Assembly (NCBI GenBank): GCA_964598535.1
Contig: CAZRCI010000004.1
Location: 124,001-188,000, forward strand
Reading direction: 5' to 3'
From: JALHMI01 sp964598535
GTDB lineage: Bacteria > Planctomycetota > Planctomycetia > Pirellulales > PALSA-1355
Length of the DNA: 64,000 nucleotides
Shown in pieces: positions 16,900-25,539 of this stretch; positions within the stretch are counted from its first letter, which is position 1, and each line of letters begins with the position of its first letter. Below the pieces are notes generated by a model. The model searched no databases, had not been told where the DNA came from, and was given only the letters and a program-made list of their open reading frames with translations. The translations under genes and the position numbers were made by a program.

Positions 16900-17062
16900 G
16901 AACGTGTCTTCAAATTACAATTTCGGCTTCGATTGCGACTTCGACAGCCACTTTTCGTCGGGGGCCATCGACGAATCATCGGGGATTCGCCTACTTCACC
17001 CTTCTCGATTGACTGTCGAATTCACGACCTCGGGCCTTGAAAGCTAATTTGAAGACACGTTC
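16900..17062. mobile_element. 163-bp MITE-like element inserted between antitoxin and toxin
   Basis: Ends are perfect 18-bp terminal inverted repeats: GAACGTGTCTTCAAATTA (16900-16917) and its complement (17045-17062). TGA flanks both sides (16897-16899, 17063-17065), consistent with a 3-bp target-site duplication of the TNA type known from some IS5-family (IS1031-group) elements. No reading frame for a transposase fits inside. The parent element is not in this window. Removing the element and one TGA restores an overlapping stop/start. Confidence 0.8.
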
Positions 17063-17064
17063 TG

Positions 17065-17523
17065 ATGGCGATTTTGCTCGACTCGGGAATCTTGCTGCGG
17101 CTGGCGAACACCCAGGATCAGCTTCACGAAGCGGTTTCGCGCGCAGTGGACGCGTTGCAGCAGCGTGGCGAGGCACTCTTCATGACTACTCAGAACGTCG
17201 CGGAGTTCTTAAACGTTTGTACTCGGCCTGTCACTAACAACGGTTTAGGGATTCAACTCGACGCGGCAATCGACTCACTGGAGAGGGTGGTTGAGCCCAC
17301 ATGGGCATGGCTCCCGGAGCACAGCGACGTTTGTCAGCATTTTAAGAAACTGGGACGGAAGTACGGATTCGGCGGGAAGCAAGTCCACGACGTGCGTCTG
17401 GTCGCAATGATGCTCTCGTGGAATGTTGACGAAATACTCACGCTCAATGCCCGCCATTTTCAAGGCTTTGCGGCCGAGGGAATCCGGGTCCGGACGATCG
17501 ACGAATTCCAGAACGCTTCGTAG
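17065..17523 (+). CDS. PIN-domain toxin (VapC-like)
   Basis: Protein of 152 aa. The PIN pattern is present: ILLDSGILLRLAN at the N-terminus (first acidic residue), TTQNVAEFLNV (Glu), VHDVRLVAMML (Asp), and LTLNARHFQGF near the end (the usual N/D-x-x-F-x segment). PIN toxins are Mg-dependent ribonucleases acting on tRNA or rRNA. The ATG overlaps the right TGA target copy of the upstream MITE-like element. GAAGA inside the element's terminal repeat lies about 10 nt before the ATG, so the insertion may now supply the ribosome-binding site. Confidence 0.82.
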   Translation: MAILLDSGILLRLANTQDQLHEAVSRAVDALQQRGEALFMTTQNVAEFLNVCTRPVTNNGLGIQLDAAIDSLERVVEPTWAWLPEHSDVCQHFKKLGRKYGFGGKQVHDVRLVAMMLSWNVDEILTLNARHFQGFAAEGIRVRTIDEFQNAS

Positions 17524-17746
17524 CCGGCATGATTCGGGCTCGATGATGCTGAACCATCGGCCCGCTTGCCGCGTACCCAGGGCTATTGCCAGCACGCTGA
17601 GGCTGCGCGCCCGAGTGCCCGGCGGGCACCGGCGAGAATTGCCCTTGTGACGGGGGAGCAAGCCTCTACGATTTACGGTATTGGGGCCGCGTTTTCACGG
17701 TTTCCGCCTGCCTTTTCCGACTCGCCTGATCTTACTACTTTCTGCC

Positions 17747-18418
17747 ATGCTGCTGCTCAAAGACGTCAAGAAATCATTTCGCGAGCCGGACGGCAGCCCG
17801 TTGCCGATCCTCGATATTCCCGAGTTTCGCGTGGCTGCGGGCGAGCAAGCGGTGTTGATGGGACGCAGCGGTTGCGGGAAGACGACGCTCTTGCACTGCA
17901 TCGCCGGAATCAGCCGCCCCGACGCGGGCGTGGTCGAGATCGACGGCATCGATATCACCCGGCTGAGCGAGGCCGGCCGCGATCGTTTTCGCGCGGACAA
18001 GATCGGCTACGTTTTTCAGACGTTCAATCTGCTGCCGGGTTTTTCGGCGCTCGAGAACGTGCTGCTGGGCATGTCGTTCGCCGGCCGGCGCGTGGACGTG
18101 GCCCGGGCAAAGGACTTGCTAGGGCGCGTGGGCCTGAATCATCGGCTCACGCACCGGCCCACGGCGCTTTCGGTGGGTGAGCAGCAGCGCGTGGCGGTGG
18201 CCCGGGCGCTGGCGAATCGGCCGAAGTTGCTGCTGGCCGACGAACCGACGGCGAACGTCGACACGGCGCATCAGCAACAGATCATCGATTTGGTGCGGAC
18301 GACCTGCCGCGACGAGAATGTGGCGCTGCTGATCGTGACGCATACGCCCGAGGTGGCCGAGCAGTTTGAGCGCGTGGACCGGCTCGAAAACTTCAATCAA
18401 GCGGTGGCGGCCCGATGA
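17747..18418 (+). CDS. ABC transporter ATP-binding protein, LolD/MacB type
   Basis: Protein of 223 aa with Walker A GRSGCGKTT, signature LSVGEQQRVAVARAL and Walker B LLLADEPTANVD, then a switch His (IVTHTPE). The signature has Val in place of the first Gly of LSGGE. The size and close coupling to an FtsX-fold permease (ATGA overlap, 18415-18418) place it with LolD/MacB-type mechanotransmission transporters rather than importers. The ATG at 17747 starts with MLLLKDVKKSF, as is usual. It is the first gene of a six-gene co-directional block with secreted CPFC and DUF3299-like proteins. Confidence 0.92.
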   Translation: MLLLKDVKKSFREPDGSPLPILDIPEFRVAAGEQAVLMGRSGCGKTTLLHCIAGISRPDAGVVEIDGIDITRLSEAGRDRFRADKIGYVFQTFNLLPGFSALENVLLGMSFAGRRVDVARAKDLLGRVGLNHRLTHRPTALSVGEQQRVAVARALANRPKLLLADEPTANVDTAHQQQIIDLVRTTCRDENVALLIVTHTPEVAEQFERVDRLENFNQAVAAR

Positions 18419-19701
18419 ACAAGTGGAAGATTGCATGGCGCAGCATTCAGCAACGCGGACTCGCTTCGAGCCTGACGGGCCTCAGCATGACGCTGGGCGT
18501 GATGCTGGTCGTGGCGGTGCTCGTGCTGCATGGCGTGATTACCAATTCGTTCATGAACAACGCCTCGCTGGGATATAACATCGTCGTGGGCGCCAAGGGC
18601 GGCCGGTTGGACCTGGTGTTGAACACGGTTTATTACCTGGCTCGGCCGGTGGAGAACATTCCTTACAGCTTTTATCAGGAGCTGAGGGAAGGAAAGTACG
18701 CGCAGTACGTCGGCACGGCGATTCCGATCTGCCTGGGCGATACGTATCAGGACTTTCGCGTGGTGGGCACTTCGCCCGGATTTTTGGATGAACTGACCTA
18801 TGGCGGCAATCCGTACACGTTTGCCGATGGGCGGAATTTCGAGGCCGAGGAATTCTTTGGCGCCGTGCTGGGCGCGACCGTGGCCCGCGAAACGGGGCTC
18901 AAGGTGGGCGATAAGTTTCAGCCCTCGCACAGCGGCGGGCCCGAAGCGGTCGTCCACAACGAAGAGTTCACCGTGTTGGGGATTTTGGATCCGACGGGCA
19001 CGCCCAACGATCGGGCGGTTATCATCAACATGGAAGGTTTCTACCTGATTCCCGAGCATCGCACGGACATCGACCTGGCGACGGCGAAGAAGCAGGCCTC
19101 GGAGGGGACGTACGAGCCGGTGCCGCTCGACCAGCGCGAGGTGACGGCCGTGCTGGTGCTCACGGCCAGCTTTGCCGGCGCGCCGCCAGAACTGATGGCG
19201 CCGCCGCTGATGAAGAGCATCAACGAGGGGAACGTGGCTCAAGCCGTGACGCCGATTCGCGAGATGGCCACGTTGTTCAGCACGTTTGTCGATCCGCTGC
19301 GGATCATCCTGCTGGTGCTGACGGTGATGATCGTGATCGTGTCCGGAATCGGGATTTTGGTGAGCATTTATAATTCGATGTCCGAACGCCAGCACGAGAT
19401 CGCCGTGATGCGCGCCCTGGGCGCCGGTCGCCAGACCGTGATGCTGCTGGTGCTGCTTGAGTCGATTTTGCTGAGTTTGGCGGGGGGATTGGCCGGCTGG
19501 GTCGTGGGACACGGGCTGATCGCGCTGTTGGCCCCCTGGATTGCCGCCCAAACGGGCGTTTCGGTGGGCTTCTTCCAGTTCGTCGGCTACGAATTGGTTA
19601 TAATACCAGGGTTGATCTTGCTGGCGACGCTGGTGGGCTATTTGCCCGCTCTGGCGGCTTATCGCACGGATGTGGCCAAGGCGCTGCAAGCAACGCCGTA
19701 A
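18415..19701 (+). CDS. ABC transporter permease, FtsX/MacB fold
   Basis: Protein of 428 aa. It has the MacB/LolE topology: one helix near the N-terminus (about 18-40), a large extracytoplasmic domain (about 45-285), and three C-terminal helices at about 293-322, 342-372 and 393-418. The FtsX-type segment SERQHEIAVMRALGAGR lies just after the second helix. Such permeases do not transport through a pore; they convert ATP hydrolysis into periplasmic conformational change. The start overlaps the ATPase stop by 4 nt. A copy of a 24-bp intergenic repeat lies 5 nt after the stop. Confidence 0.92.
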   Translation: MNKWKIAWRSIQQRGLASSLTGLSMTLGVMLVVAVLVLHGVITNSFMNNASLGYNIVVGAKGGRLDLVLNTVYYLARPVENIPYSFYQELREGKYAQYVGTAIPICLGDTYQDFRVVGTSPGFLDELTYGGNPYTFADGRNFEAEEFFGAVLGATVARETGLKVGDKFQPSHSGGPEAVVHNEEFTVLGILDPTGTPNDRAVIINMEGFYLIPEHRTDIDLATAKKQASEGTYEPVPLDQREVTAVLVLTASFAGAPPELMAPPLMKSINEGNVAQAVTPIREMATLFSTFVDPLRIILLVLTVMIVIVSGIGILVSIYNSMSERQHEIAVMRALGAGRQTVMLLVLLESILLSLAGGLAGWVVGHGLIALLAPWIAAQTGVSVGFFQFVGYELVIIPGLILLATLVGYLPALAAYRTDVAKALQATP

Positions 19702-19706
19702 GATAT

Positions 19707-19730
19707 TAGTGGCTAGTGAGCAGTGACTAG
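19707..19730. repeat. Single copy of the TAGTGGCTAGTG-type 24-bp repeat
   Basis: It differs by one base from the copy at 8730-8753 and, like it, begins a few nt after a stop codon. A shorter GTGGCTAG remnant follows at about 19742. Confidence 0.65.
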
Positions 19731-19814
19731 TACATGGATAGGGTGGCTAGTCGGTGCCCCCCCTTCGGCCAAGAGAATCAATAAAATATTGGGGCTTCTG
19801 TGAGGTATCGGAGC

Positions 19815-21344
19815 ATGCGGGTTCTGAAGACACGAATCGGATGGGTGCTTTCGCTGGCCGTCGCGATTGCTGTGTGCAGCTTGGGAACGGTCGCCTATCG
19901 GGCGATCGCGTGCCCGTTTTGCAGTGCCGTTTCGCTCACCTTTAGCGAAGAGATCAACAATGCCCAAGTAGCCGTGATCGCCAAGCTCACGCAAACCGCT
20001 CCGCAGATCGACGCCAACTCGCTGGAGGTGGCCAAGGCTAAGTTCGAGATCGTTCAAGTGCTCAAGGGCGAAGAGGCGTTGGGCAAAGAACGCGCGTTCG
20101 AGGCCGTGTATTTCGGCGACAGTCCCCTCGGAACCACCTTCTTGGTCATGGGCATCGAGCCGCCGAACATCAGTTGGAGCACGCCGATCGCGCTCAACGA
20201 GCGCGGGATCGACTACGTAGCCAAGACCATGGAACTGCCCGCCAGCGGCGCCGATCGGCTGTTCTTCTTCCAGGACTTTCTCGAGGACAAAGACGAGACA
20301 CTGGCCCGCGATGCTTACGACGAGTTTGCCAAAGCTCCGTATGCGGATGTGCTGGGCTTGGCTCCCCGAATGCATCACGCCGACCTGGTCGAGTGGGTGA
20401 AGAGCCCCGAAACGCCGGTCAGCCGGCGACGTTTGTATCTGACGATGCTGGGCGCGATTCGCGACCCGCAGGACATCGCGGTGCTGGAGGAAATGATCAA
20501 GTCGAAGGATCGCCAGACCAAGGGCGCGCTCGACGCGCTGGTCGCCGCCTACTTAACGCTCAAGGGGCCGGAGGGCATGCCGCTGGTCGAAAACCTGTTC
20601 CTGAGCAACAAGGACGCCGAATACACCGACACGTACGCCACGATCATGGCCCTGCGGTTTCATGGAACCGAAGAGAAGATCATTCCGCGCGAGCGACTGC
20701 TCGAAGGGTTGAAGCTGATGCTCGACCGCCCGCAATTGGCGGATTTGGTGATTCCAGACCTGGCCCGGTGGGAAGACTGGACCGTGATCGACCGGCTGGT
20801 CGAGCTGTTCAAGACTTCGAACGAGGAGTCGAGCTGGGTGCGCGTGCCGGTGATCAACTATCTACGGGCATGTCCGAAGCCGGAAGCACAAGCCAAGATC
20901 GACGAATTGGCGAAGATCGACCCCGACGCGATCAAGCGAGCGAATTCGTTCTTCCCGCTGGGAGCCGCCGCGGGGGACGGTACACCCGCGGCCGATAAGC
21001 CGGCGGCTGAGGACGATCAGCCGAAAGCAGACGACCAGCCCGCCGCGGCGTCAAAGAGCGACGCGGCGCCCGAAAAGAAGACCTCCGACGCGCAGCCCGA
21101 AGCGGGCGCGGGTCCGAGCGCCAAGTCGAGCGGGTTGTTCCGGCCTAGCCCGCCGAGCAAGCGCCCCAGCTCGCCGGCGGATCCGACGACGATGCTTGCG
21201 GGCCGCTTGGCTCCGGGCGTGGCCGCGGTGCCTGGCCCGCCGGTGCAAACGGCGCCCGTGCTGCTGGGAATGGCCGGCGCGGCGCTGGTGCTCGCCTGTG
21301 CTTTTTGGGGCATTCTGAAGGGTGGCCAGCGGGTTACCGGCTGA
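19815..21344 (+). CDS. Secreted CPFC-motif protein with C-terminal membrane anchor
   Basis: Protein of 509 aa. A signal peptide (about 1-30) ends at a CPFC motif (AIACPFCSAVSLTF) right at the start of the mature protein. A beta-rich domain follows (about 40-150), then a helical, HEAT-like region (about 150-375), a low-complexity Ala/Pro/Asp/Lys stretch (about 385-470) and one C-terminal helix (APVLLGMAGAALVLACAFW). ATG 19815 is chosen: GAGG lies 9 nt upstream; a GTG 15 nt earlier is possible. A paralogue lacking the tail is encoded four genes later. The function is unknown. A CxxC at the mature N-terminus could bind metal or be redox active. Confidence 0.75.
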   Translation: MRVLKTRIGWVLSLAVAIAVCSLGTVAYRAIACPFCSAVSLTFSEEINNAQVAVIAKLTQTAPQIDANSLEVAKAKFEIVQVLKGEEALGKERAFEAVYFGDSPLGTTFLVMGIEPPNISWSTPIALNERGIDYVAKTMELPASGADRLFFFQDFLEDKDETLARDAYDEFAKAPYADVLGLAPRMHHADLVEWVKSPETPVSRRRLYLTMLGAIRDPQDIAVLEEMIKSKDRQTKGALDALVAAYLTLKGPEGMPLVENLFLSNKDAEYTDTYATIMALRFHGTEEKIIPRERLLEGLKLMLDRPQLADLVIPDLARWEDWTVIDRLVELFKTSNEESSWVRVPVINYLRACPKPEAQAKIDELAKIDPDAIKRANSFFPLGAAAGDGTPAADKPAAEDDQPKADDQPAAASKSDAAPEKKTSDAQPEAGAGPSAKSSGLFRPSPPSKRPSSPADPTTMLAGRLAPGVAAVPGPPVQTAPVLLGMAGAALVLACAFWGILKGGQRVTG

Positions 21345-21417
21345 ATTTTGATCCCCTGCGGGCTTCGATCCGTCGAGTTTCGATCTCCTGGGGGGCGTCT
21401 TGCGTAGTACAGTGGCG

Positions 21418-22092
21418 ATGAGCACCGATCTGGCGATACCCACCGCGACGAACAACGATTACGAGCAGTACCGCGCCCTGAGCACGGCCGCGGTCGCTAG
21501 TTTGATCGTGGGGCTTTTGAGCCCCCTGGCGATTCTGGACTGGTCGCTGGTGGCGGTACCCGTCGTGGGAGTGCTGGTGTCGCTGCTGGCGATCGTCACG
21601 GTGCGCCGGAATCGGGCGGAATTGAGTGGTGAGACGCTGGCTCGCGCGGGGCTTGCGCTGTCGCTGTTGTTTGGGGTGATTGGGCCCGGTTGGTTGGGGT
21701 ATGTCTATGCCACGGAGCTTCCGCCGGGCTATGAGCGGATCTCCTACGCGCAGCTTCAACCGGATGACGCGCAGCGGGGCCAGATCGTTCCGCCCGAGGC
21801 GCTCGCGCTCGAGGGTAAGAAGGTTTTTATCAAGGGATACGTCTATCCCGGCAATCGTACGGACGGCATTCAAGAATTTCTGCTGGTGCGCGATCAGGGA
21901 GACTGTTGCTTTGGCGGCAACCCGAAGATCACCGAGCGGATTCGCGTCAAGCTGGACGAGCCGTTGCGGCTGACGTATAAGCCGCGGCTGCATCGCCTGG
22001 GCGGCGTGTTTCATGTCGAGGCGAAGGACGAAGCGATCGACAACGCGGCCGGCGGCCTGTTGTATCACCTGCAGGCCGATTATCTCAAGTAG
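21418..22092 (+). CDS. Membrane-anchored DUF3299-like protein
   Basis: Protein of 224 aa. Two or three hydrophobic helices in the first half (about 26-58 and 72-98) are followed by an extracytoplasmic domain: KKVFIKGYVYPGNR, IQEFLLVRDQGDCCFGG, then ITERIRVKLDE. This order matches the DUF3299 pattern (Gly-x-hydrophobic-Pro, EF-L-V, Cys-Cys, hydrophobic strand). A second DUF3299-like gene follows within 70 nt. The N-terminal helices resemble DUF4190-type small membrane proteins. The start is uncertain: a GTG at 21412 and a TTG at 21400 are in frame, and the latter has a GGGGGG upstream. Confidence 0.7.
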   Translation: MSTDLAIPTATNNDYEQYRALSTAAVASLIVGLLSPLAILDWSLVAVPVVGVLVSLLAIVTVRRNRAELSGETLARAGLALSLLFGVIGPGWLGYVYATELPPGYERISYAQLQPDDAQRGQIVPPEALALEGKKVFIKGYVYPGNRTDGIQEFLLVRDQGDCCFGGNPKITERIRVKLDEPLRLTYKPRLHRLGGVFHVEAKDEAIDNAAGGLLYHLQADYLK

Positions 22093-22161
22093 TGGTCTTG
22101 CGCCCGACGCGGTTCACGTAAAGCTCTTTCCTCCCAACATTCCTCCGGCGAATTTTCAGGC

Positions 22162-22605
22162 ATGATGCGCAACCTGCTGTCGCTGATTCTGTTCTTGGCT
22201 CCGCTGGCCGCCGTCGCGTGGGCCGCCAACGCGCAAGTAAAAGAAATCACGTTCGACGACATCAAGCTCGAGCTGCAAAAGGGCGATCCCTACGACGCTT
22301 CGGCATTGACCGACAAAGTCAAGCAGCTCGATGGCAAGATGATTCGCATTCGCGGCTACATCCTGCCCAGCTTCCAGCAGAATGGCATCAAGCAGTTTAT
22401 TCTGGTCCGCGATAACATGGAGTGTTGCTTCGGGCCCGGCGCGCTATTGCACGATTGCGTGGTGGTGGAAATGCTCCCGCCTGCCACGGCCACGTTCACG
22501 GTTCGGCCGGTGAGCGTGGAAGGCAGCTTCTCTATTCGCGAGCTCAAGGGGCCCGATGGCAACTACCTGGCCATCTATCATCTCGATGGCAAAGAGGTCA
22601 AATAG
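22162..22605 (+). CDS. Secreted DUF3299-like protein
   Basis: Protein of 147 aa with a signal peptide (1-21, ending AWA) and a single domain: KMIRIRGYILPSFQQNGIKQF (given in part: RGYILPSFQQNGIKQF), ILVRDNMECCFGPGA, VVVEML. It shares the CCFG motif and the strand order of the preceding membrane-anchored protein, so the two are paralogues with different anchoring. It overlaps the start of the next gene by 20 nt. DUF3299 proteins are periplasmic and often encoded near ABC modules. The biochemical role is unknown. Confidence 0.75.
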   Translation: MMRNLLSLILFLAPLAAVAWAANAQVKEITFDDIKLELQKGDPYDASALTDKVKQLDGKMIRIRGYILPSFQQNGIKQFILVRDNMECCFGPGALLHDCVVVEMLPPATATFTVRPVSVEGSFSIRELKGPDGNYLAIYHLDGKEVK

Positions 22606-23749
22606 CCGGCCTAGATGGCTCGCCGCTCTCTGCGGCGCGATCCTGGCCGGCTCGCTCGGCGCATGCACGGCCCGCGCTTGTCCTTTTTGCACGGCGCTGG
22701 AGCCGACATGGTCGCAGCGGCGGGCCGCGGCGGCCGTGACGTTGTTGGCCGAGGTCGAGAGCATCGCGGCCGGCAGCCCGGCCACGCTCAACGTTCATCA
22801 GGTGCTCGCCGGCGAGACGTCGGGCGTCCCTCGGCCTAGTTTTTCGGCGCCGCTCGATCTGGCGGCGCGGCCGGGGCAGTTGCTCGTGCTTTTTGGAAAT
22901 GACTCCCCGGACGATGCGCAGCGCGAATGGCACGCCGTGGCCGTGGATGAGACGGCGGCCGCCTATCTGGCGCGGGCGCCGCGGACCGAGCGCTCGGGCG
23001 CGGACCGGTTGGCGTACTTCGCCCATTTTTTAGAGCATCGTAACCCCTCGATCGCCGAAGACGCGTATCTCGAGTTCGGCCACGCGCCGCTGGACGTGGT
23101 GGCGGAAGCGGCAGCGCATTTTTCCATGGCGCAGGTACGAGCCTGGCTAATCGATCCGGCCGTGCCGGGGCATCGCAAAGGGTTCTATGGCCTCGTGCTG
23201 GGGTTGGCTCACGAGCCGCGGGAGCAGCAGGCCAACGCCGAGTTGCTGCGCAAGCTGATTCTCGCGCCGGACGACGATTTTCGGGCAGGTTTCGACGGCA
23301 TTCTGGGCGGATACCTGCTGCTGGGCGATCGCGCGGCGCTCGAGCTCATCGAATCGCGGTACCTCGCCAACGCGACGGCCGCGGTGGGCGACGTACGGCA
23401 CGCGCAGACGGCACTTCGCTTTTATCACGAATATGGACGAACGATTTCGAAAGAGCGGATCTGCGAAGCGACGCGGCATCTGCTCGCTCGCCCCGAGTTT
23501 GCCGCCGCCGCGATCATCGACCTTGCGCGGTGGCACGACTGGCAGCCGCTGGGGCAAATTGCGGCCCTGTATACGCGGGACAATTTCGCGGACGCGGCCA
23601 TTCGTCCGGCCGTGATCGGGTATCTGCTGGCTTGTCCGGAATCGAGCGCCCGGCGGGCGCTCGGCGAGCTGCGATCGTTGGATCCAGCGGGCGTCGCCGA
23701 AGCCGAGCAACTATTGTCGCGCACCGGGGCGGCGCCCCAGTCGCAGTAG
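22586..23749 (+). CDS. Secreted CPFC-motif protein, second copy
   Basis: Protein of 387 aa. The signal peptide has a Cys near its cleavage region (SLGACTARACPFCTAL). The CPFC motif again falls at the mature N-terminus, followed by a beta domain and a helical region. It aligns along its length with the 509-aa protein four genes upstream (RLAYFAHFLEHRN / RLFFFQDFLEDKD; ILGGYLLLGDRAAL), but it lacks the low-complexity tail and membrane helix. The ATG at 22586 overlaps the preceding gene by 20 nt, suggesting coupling. A lipoprotein reading (LGAC) is possible. Function unknown. Confidence 0.75.
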   Translation: MAKRSNSRPRWLAALCGAILAGSLGACTARACPFCTALEPTWSQRRAAAAVTLLAEVESIAAGSPATLNVHQVLAGETSGVPRPSFSAPLDLAARPGQLLVLFGNDSPDDAQREWHAVAVDETAAAYLARAPRTERSGADRLAYFAHFLEHRNPSIAEDAYLEFGHAPLDVVAEAAAHFSMAQVRAWLIDPAVPGHRKGFYGLVLGLAHEPREQQANAELLRKLILAPDDDFRAGFDGILGGYLLLGDRAALELIESRYLANATAAVGDVRHAQTALRFYHEYGRTISKERICEATRHLLARPEFAAAAIIDLARWHDWQPLGQIAALYTRDNFADAAIRPAVIGYLLACPESSARRALGELRSLDPAGVAEAEQLLSRTGAAPQSQ

Positions 23750-23788
23750 AGAAGCGTGGCAGTCGGAGAAGCCTTAAGACCAGGGGTT

Positions 23789-25306
23789 CTAGGGCTTCTT
23801 ACCGCCTTCGTCGAGGTCTTTGAGGCCGAGCCGGGCCAACCATTTGCCGCGAGCCGGTTTGAGCATCTCGACGGTGTCTTCGCCCGGGGTGCCTGGGGGA
23901 CGGCTGTCTTGGTCGAGTTGGAGCTGTCGAATCTTCTCGTCGAGTTCGGCACGTTCGCGGGCGAGCTTGGCGCGTTGGACCGAGATTTCGATTTCTGCCT
24001 CGCCGATTTTTTGCCGCCATTCTTGTTGTAGGGCGGCCAGCTTTTCGCGTTCTTGGCGAATGATCTCGTCGCTGTTCAAGAGCTCGTTGACCGCCGCCGC
24101 GTTGGCTCCGCCGCCGGTAGAAAGCAGGTCGAGTTGCTCGCGGAGGTCGGCAATCTCGCGATCCTTTTGCGCGACGATGCGATCGGTGATCTGGATCGTG
24201 CCTTCGATGCTGACACGCTCCTCGCGAGCGTCGTCGTCGTCGGAATCGGCCTCGAGCGAGGCCAGGAGTTTTTGTTTTTGTGCTTCCCAGTTGAGCCCGC
24301 CGCCGCCGACGCTGGGCGACGCGGATGCTCCACCGCGGCTTTTCAGCCTGCTTTCGAGATCGGCGTTGGCCCGTTTAAGCTCGCGGACTTCTTCGACGGC
24401 CATCTCGAACCGCCGCTGAAGATCGTCGCGTTTGCGGGTGTCGCCTTCGCCCGCGGGGCGTTCGGAAGCGCGGGCCTCGGCCGCGGCGAGCTTGCGTTCG
24501 AGCTGTTCGACCTGCTTTTGCAGCTCGCGGACTTTGGCCGGATCGGCGTCGGCCTGGTTCTGGTTGGCGAGTTCCGCGGCGTGTCGTTCCTCGGCTTGCC
24601 GCAGTTCGGTTTTGAGTTGTTCCAGCTCGGTTTCGAGCCGTGCGTTGCGCGTCTCGGCCAGCCGTTGGAGTTCGGCCTTGCGCTGTTCGAGTTCGGCCAG
24701 ATGTTCGGCGCGTTGCTGCTTGAAGTCGCGCGCGATGCGGCGGCGTTGGGCCTTGGTATCTTCTAGCTGGCCTTCGAGCTGCTCGCGTCGCTGTTCGACC
24801 TCTTGCTCGAGAGCTTGCGCGCGACCGCGGGCCGCGGCCAACTGGGCCTCGAGGTTGGCGAGCTGCTCGCGAACGCCCGCCAGCTCGACGCGCCGCTGCT
24901 CGTCGTGCGACTGCACTTCTTTGAGCAAGGCGTCGCGCACGCGCAGTTCTTGTTCGGACTTTGCGCGGGCGACCTGAGCTTCCTCGCTTTGGCGGCGAAG
25001 CTGCTCGCATTCGGCTTCGAGCGCGACGAATTGCTGCTTGAGCGTTTCGTATTGGGCCTGCATCGCCGCGATGGCATCCGCGTCGCCGTGGCCGGCCTGG
25101 GCGGCGTCGGCGCGGGCCACCGACTGGGCAACCTCGGTCGCGAGCTGTTGAAGCTGTTCGGCGAGCGTCGTCTCGAGTCGTTCGAGATAAGCGTCCTGGG
25201 CGGCCAGCACGTCCTGCGCGCGGCGCCGGCGTTCGGCGTGAGGGCCCTCCAGCGGCGGAGCATGTTCCGCTCCCGTGCCGAGGCTTCTGTCTTCCATGGT
25301 TGCCAT
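23789..25306 (-). CDS. Long coiled-coil protein, function unknown
   Basis: Protein of 505 aa, almost entirely Glu/Gln/Ala/Arg-rich heptad sequence from about 25 to 290 (LEQEVEQRREQLEGQLEDTK type), with further coiled segments at about 290-350 and 400-490. No signal peptide and no membrane helix, so it is probably cytoplasmic. The central part is less regular (SRGGASASPSVGGGGLNWEAQKQKLL). A short C-terminal segment (GKWLARLGLKDLDEGG) is non-coiled and may be conserved. ATG 25306 or 25297 are both possible. A good promoter lies about 205-230 nt upstream. A structural or scaffold role is likely but not assignable. Confidence 0.75.
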   Translation of the reverse strand: MATMEDRSLGTGAEHAPPLEGPHAERRRRAQDVLAAQDAYLERLETTLAEQLQQLATEVAQSVARADAAQAGHGDADAIAAMQAQYETLKQQFVALEAECEQLRRQSEEAQVARAKSEQELRVRDALLKEVQSHDEQRRVELAGVREQLANLEAQLAAARGRAQALEQEVEQRREQLEGQLEDTKAQRRRIARDFKQQRAEHLAELEQRKAELQRLAETRNARLETELEQLKTELRQAEERHAAELANQNQADADPAKVRELQKQVEQLERKLAAAEARASERPAGEGDTRKRDDLQRRFEMAVEEVRELKRANADLESRLKSRGGASASPSVGGGGLNWEAQKQKLLASLEADSDDDDAREERVSIEGTIQITDRIVAQKDREIADLREQLDLLSTGGGANAAAVNELLNSDEIIRQEREKLAALQQEWRQKIGEAEIEISVQRAKLARERAELDEKIRQLQLDQDSRPPGTPGEDTVEMLKPARGKWLARLGLKDLDEGGKKP

Positions 25307-25510
25307 TTCGATGTTGTGCCCACTGCAACTGGCCGCGGTACTCGACGTGCGAGGCGCTGACCACGCACTTGCGCTTCGAGCGGGTCGGAAATGGTTCTGC
25401 TGCTCAAGCCGATCGCATGCCCTCTCGCATCGCGAACGTGAGAGGTGACCCTTGGCGGCTTGCAAACACTGCGGTCACCATGAATGGTTTCCGCCCCGCG
25501 ACCCTAAATA

Positions 25511-25539
25511 CCTATAGGACACGGGGGGAGGAGGGTCAA
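25511..25539 (-). promoter_or_regulatory. Sigma-70-like promoter for the coiled-coil gene
   Basis: On the minus strand TTGACC (complement of 25534-25539) and TATAGG (complement of 25511-25516) are separated by 17 nt, the optimal spacing. The predicted transcript starts near 25504 and has a leader of about 200 nt before the coiled-coil start. The rest of 25307-25667 shows no gene. Confidence 0.45.

Noticed and set aside
24053..24766. Plus-strand frame rich in Phe/Leu/Gly opposite the coiled-coil gene
   Set aside because: An antisense image of Glu/Gln/Lys heptads; no signal peptide or similarity.
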